Below are positions 58,693-64,000 of a stretch of 64,000 nucleotides of DNA, one piece after another. Every line of letters starts with the position of its first letter. Position 1 is the first letter of the stretch. Source of the stretch: JBGPOS01 sp041488155 (lineage in GTDB: Bacteria; Chloroflexota; Dehalococcoidia; Tepidiformales; Tepidiformaceae); assembly GCA_041488155.1 (NCBI GenBank), contig JBGPOS010000015.1:1-64000 (forward strand). The letters run 5' to 3'. The notes below the pieces were generated by a model. The model saw nothing but the letters and a program-made list of their open reading frames with translations. It ran no database searches and was not told the DNA's origin. The position numbers and the translations under genes were made by a program.

Positions 58693-59375
58693 CGGCGGCG
58701 CCAGCCTGCGAAGCAGGCCGCGCTAGCCGCGATGATCGGGATTCCGGGCCTGGTTCCAGGCACGAGAGCGATCGCTATCGCAGCACCAGCGAGGGCCGCC
58801 GCCAGCGCGCTGCGTGTCCGTACCTGCGGCACGAGCAAGGCGAGGAACAGCGCGGGGAAGGCCGCGTCGAGGCCGAGATCCATCGGGTCGCCGATGAGGT
58901 CGCCTCCGAACACCCCGGCGATGGTTCCCGCCACCCAGGCGCAGTAGAGGGTCAGCCCGGCGCCAACAAGCCGCCACCGGTCGAATGTACCGTCGCCGCG
59001 GCTCGAGACTGCCCAGGACTCGTCGACGATGAGCTGCGACTGCAGGAACCGCAGGGCCACACTCCCCCGGAGTGCCGAAGCGACGGAAAGCCCGATCGGG
59101 CCGTAGCGCGCGTTGAGGAGGACGGCGGCGACGACCGCAGCGGCAACCGACCCACCCGTGCCCAGGATGGAGACAGCGGCGAACTGAGCCGAGCCGGCGA
59201 AAGTCGTGGCCGACATGACGACCGGCGCCACGTGCCCGAGACCGGCAGAACGGGCGAGCACGCCGAACGGGACCCCGAAGGCGCCCACCGCCACTGCGAG
59301 GGGCGCCGCGGCCCGCGCTCCGCTCCTCACAGGGGACAATCGCCTCATCGAGGGAGCGTCACTCGCCGAAGACAA
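58689..59375 (-). CDS. azlC: AzlC-like branched-chain amino acid exporter large subunit
   Basis: The 228-residue protein begins its fold with APLAVAVGAFGVPFGVLARS and VVMSATTFAGSAQFAAVSIL, the hallmark first helices of AzlC/YgaZ, followed by ARYGPIGLSVASALRGSVAL and LQSQLIVDESWAVS. It forms the exporter together with AzlD, encoded next. Its start overlaps by 17 bp the end of the upstream coiled-coil gene. Confidence 0.92.
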   Translation of the reverse strand: MSSASDAPSMRRLSPVRSGARAAAPLAVAVGAFGVPFGVLARSAGLGHVAPVVMSATTFAGSAQFAAVSILGTGGSVAAAVVAAVLLNARYGPIGLSVASALRGSVALRFLQSQLIVDESWAVSSRGDGTFDRWRLVGAGLTLYCAWVAGTIAGVFGGDLIGDPMDLGLDAAFPALFLALLVPQVRTRSALAAALAGAAIAIALVPGTRPGIPIIAASAACFAGWRRR

Positions 59376-59766
59376 TCACGGCCGCGCTGCCAAGGGCCGC
59401 ATCGAGCTTGGCCAGCGCTTCCTCGCCCCTGGCGCGTTTGTTGGCGCTGCCGTCCTGGTCGAGCGCGGCTTTGCCGAGGGCCCGGCCTTCGCGGGCGGCG
59501 ACCAGGGCATCCCGGTAGCGTGCCCAGGCCCCCGCGCGGCCGTTCGCCGCCGAGGCGATCGTGCCTTTGCGGATGGCGTCCTCGACGCGTTTGGCGGCAT
59601 TTTCGATCTTCGCGGCCATCTGCTGGGAGGCCGAAATGCGGTCGCGCTCGAGGTCGCCGTCGAACCGGCGGTCTGCGACCGCGTCGCGCGCCTCATCGAT
59701 GGCATCGGCCGCCTGGAGCACGGCGTCGGCTGCGTCGCCAAGCCGCTTGCTCTGTTCGTCGTTCAT
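59359..59766 (-). CDS. Small coiled-coil protein
   Basis: The 135-residue protein is nearly all helix with heptad-like Ala/Leu spacing (AADAVLQAADAIDEARDAVA, KIENAAKRVEDAIRKGTIAS) and no membrane part. Its 3' end overlaps azlC by 17 bp, so it may be co-translated with the exporter. I do not recognise it. Confidence 0.6.
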   Translation of the reverse strand: MNDEQSKRLGDAADAVLQAADAIDEARDAVADRRFDGDLERDRISASQQMAAKIENAAKRVEDAIRKGTIASAANGRAGAWARYRDALVAAREGRALGKAALDQDGSANKRARGEEALAKLDAALGSAAVIVFGE

Positions 59767-59853
59767 CGCCGCAGCCTCCTCGCAGGCCTCGTTAGTTAGG
59801 GGACGAGTTCGCCCACGGTACCGCGGGCTGAAGAGTTCGGAAAGGCCTGTTGT

Positions 59854-60537
59854 TTACTCGGACACTTCGTCCTTGCGGGCTTCCGCCACCAGCCGGTAGC
59901 CGACGTTGCGCACGGTCTCGATGAAACCGTGGCCGTGGATCTCTATCTTGGAACGAATCCGCCGGATGTGGACATCGACGGTCCGGGCGCCGCCGAAATA
60001 GTCGTATCCCCAGACGCGGTTGAGCAGTTGCTCGCGGGTAAAGACGCGGCCGGCGTTCATCGAGAGGAAGCGGAGGAGCTCGTACTCTTTGAACGTCAGC
60101 ACAAGCGGCTCGCCGTCGACGGTTACTCGGTAGTTGGAAAGGTCGAGCGTGAGCGACCCGCAGCGGACGAAGTTCTCGCTATCGATGCCGTGCTTTCGCC
60201 AGAGGGCACGCTCTATCCGGCGGGCAAGTTCGCCGGCTGCAATCGGAAGGACGCCGAAGTCGTCGATCGCCATGTCGACCGTCACGCGTTCGAGCTGTTC
60301 TTCGGCGACGAGCGCGAGCAGGACGACCCCGTGCTCGGCGTACGCCCCGCTGAGGATGTTGAACGCGGCTGCCGGGATGTCGCGCAGGTCGAGCACGACG
60401 ACGTCGGCGCCGGGGCTCACATCATCGGCAGCCAGGCGGTCGGGCGTGACCGCCGAGGTGGAGAAGCCCGCGCGATCGAGCGCCGGGACGAGCCGGGCGA
60501 TGTCGGGGTGGCGCGTGACGAGGTAGACCGTCCGCAT
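59854..60537 (-). CDS. OmpR-type winged-helix regulator with degenerate receiver
   Basis: From the ATG at 60537 (MRTVYLVTRHPDIARLVPAL) the product is 227 residues. The C-terminal half is a clear OmpR/PhoB DNA-binding domain (LTFKEYELLRFLSMNAGRVF, LLNRVWGYDYFGGARTVDVH). The N-terminal half has receiver-like strands but lacks the acidic pair after the first strand; only the central VVVLDLRD Asp is left, so phosphorylation control is doubtful. No histidine kinase gene is next to it. Confidence 0.85.
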   Translation of the reverse strand: MRTVYLVTRHPDIARLVPALDRAGFSTSAVTPDRLAADDVSPGADVVVLDLRDIPAAAFNILSGAYAEHGVVLLALVAEEQLERVTVDMAIDDFGVLPIAAGELARRIERALWRKHGIDSENFVRCGSLTLDLSNYRVTVDGEPLVLTFKEYELLRFLSMNAGRVFTREQLLNRVWGYDYFGGARTVDVHIRRIRSKIEIHGHGFIETVRNVGYRLVAEARKDEVSE

Positions 60538-60733
60538 GGGAGCGGACCCCCGCTTTTCGTACCAGTATAGGGTTCGCCGTGCACGCCCGGATGAAATCCA
60601 TGTGAAATGTGTCACGATCCCGGAAACATTGATTTCGAGGCGCACCACGTGCCCGCGAACCTATACTGTGCGGCATGGCGACCTTCATCCTACGGCGCGT
60701 GCGTTCATTGCCGATCGCATCCGAACTCGCCTG

Positions 60734-61066
60734 ATGGCTGAGCGCTGGTCGTCGACGTTGGAGCGGGCGCTTGCGGCTGCCCGGGCGGCTTCGCCCACGC
60801 CTTTTGCGCCGGCGATCACCCACGGCACCCTGCTGGCCGGGATCTATGCCCCCATCGGCAGCGACCCCCAAACGCCACACGAGCGCGACGAGGTCTACTT
60901 CGTCGTCAGCGGCAGCGGGCAGTTCGTGCGCGGCGACGAGCGTGAGGCGTTCGGTCCGGGCGCGGCACTGTTCGTACCGGCGCGCATGCCGCACCGCTTC
61001 GAGGACTTCAGCGAGGACCTCGTCGTCTGGGTCGTGTTCTACGGCCCGCAAGGTGGCGAGGCCTAG
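60734..61066 (+). CDS. Small cupin-fold protein
   Basis: From the ATG at 60734 the product is 110 residues with the cupin metal blocks: HERDEVYFVVSGSGQFVRG (motif 1) and ALFVPARMPHRFEDFSEDL (motif 2 with its His). Single-domain cupins bind metal and act as isomerases or dioxygenases, or as sensors. A 19-codon frame from 60675 ends on this ATG (TGATG), a possible leader. The substrate is not known. Confidence 0.82.
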   Translation: MAERWSSTLERALAAARAASPTPFAPAITHGTLLAGIYAPIGSDPQTPHERDEVYFVVSGSGQFVRGDEREAFGPGAALFVPARMPHRFEDFSEDLVVWVVFYGPQGGEA

Positions 61067-61120
61067 TTACTCACTCAAGAAAGTCCGCGTCATGTGGCCG
61101 CGCCCCATCGCCCGGGTGCT

Positions 61121-61150
61121 CCCCCTCTCCCGCGAAGTCGGGAGAGGGGG
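61121..61150. repeat. CCCTCTCCCG palindrome
   Basis: Arms CCCCCTCTCCCG (61121-61132) and its exact complement (61139-61150) enclose six bases. It belongs to the same family as the palindrome at 49404, including the trailing GTCGGG..GTGAGGGC. Confidence 0.7.
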
Positions 61151-61241
61151 TCGGGCGGTGAGGGCAGGATGCCGCGAATCAGCGCTCTTTTCCACAAGTA
61201 AGTACCAGGGCGACCGCTAGCGCCGGGCCCTCATCCCCTTG

Positions 61242-61272
61242 CCCCTTCTCCCGGGGCGCCGGGGAGAAGGGG
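61242..61272. repeat. CCCCTTCTCCC palindrome
   Basis: Arms at 61242-61252 and 61262-61272 pair perfectly over 11 bases. It stands 90 bp after the previous palindrome, between the cupin gene and the convergent MBL gene, and is a variant of the same family. Confidence 0.65.
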
Positions 61273-61334
61273 AGGCCCTAAGGCCGGCGATGTCCGTCGG
61301 TGCCGTCAAGTTAAATCGACATGGCACTCGCTAC

Positions 61335-62282
61335 TCACGCCAGGCAGCGCAGCGGCTTGCCGCCGTTGTAATCCAGCATCTCCCGGAAGAGCTGGGCGAA
61401 GTCCAGGGCGGCGCCGCGAGGCTCACCCCGCAACTCGGAATAGGCGCGATGGAGGTTCGGGACGAGCCGTTCGCGATCGTGCCACTCGGAGAAGGGGCCG
61501 AGGTCGAGGTCACGGGCGAGGTCCAGCGGGGCCACGCCGGACTCGAAGCCACGTCTCGCCTTCTCCTCGATGAACCTGAGGTAGGCGCGCACCTCGCCGA
61601 TGACGGCGGGCCCGCAGACCTCGCCATGGCCGGGGACGATGGTCTCGGCGCCGAGCGCTTCGATCCGGTCGAGGGCGTCGAGCCAGCCGCCGATCGAGCC
61701 TGCGAGGGCGAAGGGAGTGCCCCCGTGGAAGATGATGTCGCCGGTGAAGAGCAGCTTGCGTTCAGGGATCCAGGCGACGATGTCGTTGGTCGTGTGGGCC
61801 GGGGCGACGTAGAAAAGCTCGACCTTCAGGTCGTCGACGTAGACGTTCAGGCGATCCTGGAAGGTGACGAAGGGCGGCGCGACGGGGCAATCGCCGAAGT
61901 CGGGCCCCGGAAAGAGGGTAGCGAGCCGGGCGCCGGGCGGACCGGCGGCGATCACCTCGTCGCGACACCGTTCGTGGCCGATGATGGCCGTTCCGGGGGC
62001 GAACATGAAGTTGCCGTGCGTGTGATCGCCGTGGCTGTGGGTGTTGACGAGCGCGCTGACCGGCCGGTCGGTGACGCGGCGCACGGCAGCGTGAAAGGCG
62101 CGGGCGCGGGCTTCCGTGCCGGTCGTGTCGATCACGGTCGCAGCGCGACTGCCAACGATGCAGCCGGCGTTGTTCAGGAACCAGCTACCATCGAGCTGGA
62201 TGTAGGCGAAGATGCCCGCGCTCACTTCCCGGACCGCCGGGGGCGGGATCTCGGCATGGGAGGGTATAGCCTGGCTGCTCAC
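61335..62282 (-). CDS. MBL-fold hydrolase
   Basis: The chosen start is GTG at 62282 with GGGGAGG eight bases before it; the frame is open 61 codons further but that part lacks likeness to the family. The 315-residue product has NTHSHGDHTHGNFMFA (HxHxDH), FTGDIIFHGG and VPGHGEVCGP as zinc-binding sites. This resembles the quinoprotein-relay/SoxH-like branch of the superfamily. Substrate unknown. It is followed, on its upstream side, by a WYL regulator in the same direction. Confidence 0.86.
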   Translation of the reverse strand: MSSQAIPSHAEIPPPAVREVSAGIFAYIQLDGSWFLNNAGCIVGSRAATVIDTTGTEARARAFHAAVRRVTDRPVSALVNTHSHGDHTHGNFMFAPGTAIIGHERCRDEVIAAGPPGARLATLFPGPDFGDCPVAPPFVTFQDRLNVYVDDLKVELFYVAPAHTTNDIVAWIPERKLLFTGDIIFHGGTPFALAGSIGGWLDALDRIEALGAETIVPGHGEVCGPAVIGEVRAYLRFIEEKARRGFESGVAPLDLARDLDLGPFSEWHDRERLVPNLHRAYSELRGEPRGAALDFAQLFREMLDYNGGKPLRCLA

Positions 62283-62340
62283 AACGGGAACCTCCCCAGA
62301 CGTACTTCGAAGCGTGGGGAGTATAGCGAACGCCGGGCTC

Positions 62341-63027
62341 TTACCAATCCCCGGCATCCATCTTGCGGAGCAGATCGGCCAGCGTCCGGCCTGGCTCGAG
62401 TTCGAAGCGTTCGTCGAGGACACGGAGGTCGCGGATGCGATCGAGCCGAAACTCGCGGAAGTCATCGCGGAGTTCGCACCACGCAGAGACAGTCCAGTTC
62501 GATCCCCAGAAGAACAGCCCCAGTGGCCGCACGGTGCGCTCCGTTTTCGATTCGTCGGCGCTGGTGTAGGCCATCCAGGCGCGGCGCTGCTCGTCGATTG
62601 CGCCGCGGAGTTCGGCGAGCGTCGCCACCACGTGCTGAGGGACGTGGAAGCCAGGCGCGTAGAGCGGCGTTGCGGCCATCTTCGCTTTCAGCGCGTCGGG
62701 CAGCGCTGCTTCGACCCTGGCGAGCGCGCTTTCGGCGGCGCGGGCGAGCGCGGCGTCGCCCCAGCTCGTCACCACACGCGCGCCGAGGACCATGGCTTCG
62801 ATCTCTTCAGAGGTGAACATGAGAGGCGGAAGGTCGAAGCCGCGGCGAAGGGTGTAGCCGACCCCGGCTTCGCCGTCGATGGGCACACCCGAAGCCATGA
62901 GGTCGTGGATGTCGCGGTAGACCGTCCGTTCCGAGACCGCGAGCTCCCGTGCGAGAGCCGCCGCGGTGACTACGTGCCTGCGGCGAAGGAGCTGGATGAC
63001 CTGGAACAGACGGTCAGCGCGACGCAT
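62341..63027 (-). CDS. HTH-WYL transcriptional regulator
   Basis: The 228-residue protein has an N-terminal HTH_11-type helix-turn-helix (MRRADRLFQVIQLLRRRHVV, LAVSERTVYRDIHDLM) and a C-terminal WYL region (AWMAYTSADESKTERTVRPL, GLFFWGSNWTVSAWCELRDD), the pattern of YafY/PafC-like regulators, which sense small ligands or ssDNA. It lies just before the VOC gene (12 bp apart) and after the MBL gene in an operon-like row, so it may regulate that row. Confidence 0.9.
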   Translation of the reverse strand: MRRADRLFQVIQLLRRRHVVTAAALARELAVSERTVYRDIHDLMASGVPIDGEAGVGYTLRRGFDLPPLMFTSEEIEAMVLGARVVTSWGDAALARAAESALARVEAALPDALKAKMAATPLYAPGFHVPQHVVATLAELRGAIDEQRRAWMAYTSADESKTERTVRPLGLFFWGSNWTVSAWCELRDDFREFRLDRIRDLRVLDERFELEPGRTLADLLRKMDAGDW

Positions 63028-63039
63028 CAGCTTCCGGCA

Positions 63040-63399
63040 TTAGCCCGGATGGTATTCGATCAGCTGGCAGATGTTTCCGTCGGGGTCGTGGAAGGTCGAG
63101 ATGACGCCGCCCCAGTACTCCTTGCCGGCCGTGCGAATGAACTTCACCCCGCTGCCCTCAAGTCGTGACTGCTCGGACTTCAGGTCATCGACGAAGAAAT
63201 CGATGAGGATGCGCTGGGGCTCGCGGGCGCGTCCCTTTATCTCGCTGTGACTGTCGATGCCGATGACGGCGCCGCCGGCCATGTAGGAGTTGTCGCCCAT
63301 TCCCTCCGCTTTGGGCAGCTGGACGACGTCGCGATAGAAGGCTGATAGCCGTTCGGGCTGGTCGCTGGTGAGGTTGATGAAGAAGCTGTTGACCATCAT
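63040..63399 (-). CDS. VOC/glyoxalase-fold protein
   Basis: From the ATG at 63399, preceded by GGAG, the product is 119 residues (MMVNSFFINLTSDQPERLSA). A TTG or ATG start further up would add 22 residues of unconserved text. FHDPDGNICQLIEY near the end is the typical VOC metal-ligand strand. It is in line with the WYL regulator and the MBL gene. Substrate unknown. Confidence 0.82.
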   Translation of the reverse strand: MMVNSFFINLTSDQPERLSAFYRDVVQLPKAEGMGDNSYMAGGAVIGIDSHSEIKGRAREPQRILIDFFVDDLKSEQSRLEGSGVKFIRTAGKEYWGGVISTFHDPDGNICQLIEYHPG

Positions 63400-63466
63400 T
63401 CCGAGGGTCTCCTGTGGAAGAATTTCCGCAGCGTTGTGGCGACGGTCTGACGAGTCTACTGGCATG

Positions 63467-63534
63467 CTCCTGCCACCATACTGTCAGGAGACCGAAGCTG
63501 GCTACCAACACTACTGACACCGTAGTGGCAGGAG
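63467..63534. promoter_or_regulatory. Inverted repeats between the VOC gene and the plus-strand gene at 63590
   Basis: CTCCTGCCAC (63467-63476) is the exact complement of GTGGCAGGAG (63525-63534). Between them lie CTGTCAGGAG and a CACTAC...GTAGTG pair. The region is the shared upstream zone of two divergent genes and looks like an operator cluster, possibly for the WYL regulator. Confidence 0.5.
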
Positions 63535-63589
63535 AAGGCGCTCCCCGTCCTCCGGAACTGCGACGCCGGTGGCGCGGTATCATGGATCG

Positions 63590-63844
63590 ATGGCAGCGAA
63601 GGGCACCTGGGACCCCGAATCCCACCGTCTCTTACGGGAGCGGCTCGCTCTGGCCGCGGAAGCCGAGAGTGCGGAGGCCCGGGCACGCCAGTGGGCCGGG
63701 GCGACCGATGGGGAACGGGGCCGGGCGCTCGCCGAGTTGATGGACTTCGCTGAAACGGTCATCCGTTCGCGGGGGCGCCCCGCGTCCAGGCCGCCGCTCA
63801 ACTACCCGAGGCTGAAGGGGCGTCCATCCAGGCTGCTCCGGTGA
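63590..63844 (+). CDS. Small protein before the nucleotidyltransferase
   Basis: The 84-residue protein (MAAKGTWDPESHRLLRERLA, helical; basic tail ending RLKGRPSRLLR) starts two genes in a row; the next start is two bases after its stop. Its size and place would fit an antitoxin or accessory partner of the nucleotidyltransferase. I do not recognise it. Confidence 0.6.
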   Translation: MAAKGTWDPESHRLLRERLALAAEAESAEARARQWAGATDGERGRALAELMDFAETVIRSRGRPASRPPLNYPRLKGRPSRLLR

Positions 63845-63846
63845 CC

Positions 63847-64000
63847 ATGGAGCCTCTGACGTTCCGGCACCGGGTGAGGGCCGTCACCCTCGCGCTCGAC
63901 GGCTGCGGTATCCCGTACGCTCTCGGTGGGGCGATCGCATTCGGATACTGCGCTGAGCCCCGCGCTACCATCGAGATAGACGTGAACGTTTTCGCGGCGG
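63847..64000 (+). CDS. Nucleotidyltransferase-like protein, N-terminal part
   Basis: The 51 residues before the window ends contain YALGGAIAFGYCAEPRATIE and IDVNVF, matching the Gly-Gly...R-x-T-x-x-I/D-x-D pattern of AbiEii/MNT-like nucleotidyltransferases, with the first metal Asp position altered to Glu (TIEID). The rest lies outside the window. With the small upstream gene it may form a toxin-antitoxin-like pair. Confidence 0.6.
   Translation, partial: MEPLTFRHRVRAVTLALDGCGIPYALGGAIAFGYCAEPRATIEIDVNVFAA

Overview
The window is high-GC bacterial DNA without any tRNA, rRNA or CRISPR array that I could recognise. Gene content (menaquinone prenyltransferase, MscL with a zinc ribbon, class III cyclases fused to a DUF4242-like domain, MshA-like glycosyltransferase next to a PIG-L deacetylase, several acyl-CoA dehydrogenase-like flavoproteins) would fit a Chloroflexota-like or actinobacterial-like free-living heterotroph. 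That taxonomic guess is inference only.

The main discovery is an apparently intact casposon, a Cas1-driven self-synthesising transposon, at 2447-18123 (15.7 kb). It has 32-bp perfect terminal inverted repeats (2447-2478 and 18092-18123) and is flanked by a perfect 14-bp direct repeat (2433-2446 and 18124-18137), the duplication size known for casposases. Inside are a Cas1 with the catalytic Glu, His and Asp/Glu positions and a C-terminal zinc ribbon plus HTH (12505-14166), and a family B DNA polymerase with exonuclease and polymerase motifs (7613-9871). There is no cas2, effector or CRISPR array. The polymerase lies in a tightly packed minus-strand operon (11701 to 6697). A divergent regulator-cas1 unit reads the other way, across a promoter region with repeated AGCTAGC sites.

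The outer arms of the casposon hold cargo that looks defensive: an HNH nuclease with an SRA-like N-terminal half, a PD-(D/E)xK-type nuclease, a P-loop kinase-like protein and a TPR-HEPN protein. There is also a surface protein with a LecA-like domain and a lipoprotein. Immediately left of the casposon, outside it, is an AbiEi/AbiEii type IV toxin-antitoxin pair with a palindromic operator candidate, so 0.4-18 kb is an accessory region.

From about 18.2 kb on, the window is chromosomal. 18-27 kb: MBL hydrolase, methyltransferase, two acyl-CoA dehydrogenases, MFS transporter, propeller protein, MoaA. 27-38 kb: MerR, HicB-like, TsaD, UspA, PP2C-like propeller protein, MenA, MBL, TetR, FolE and a four-helix-bundle protein. 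38-50 kb: acyltransferase, oligopeptide-binding lipoprotein, cyclase-hydrolase fusion, MshA-like and PIG-L pair, HAD phosphatase, VOC protein, ABC-F, two paralogous DUF4242-cyclases. 50-64 kb: HsaA-like flavoprotein, MacB-type ABC exporter, MscL, NUDIX, RadC, LysM protein, a gene interrupted by one TGA, AzlCD, response regulator, cupin, MBL, WYL regulator, VOC protein, and at the edge a small gene with a nucleotidyltransferase that may be another toxin-antitoxin-like pair.

Intergenic regions carry families of short palindromic or tandem repeats. In the FolE-acyltransferase area these repeats reach into the ends of coding sequences.
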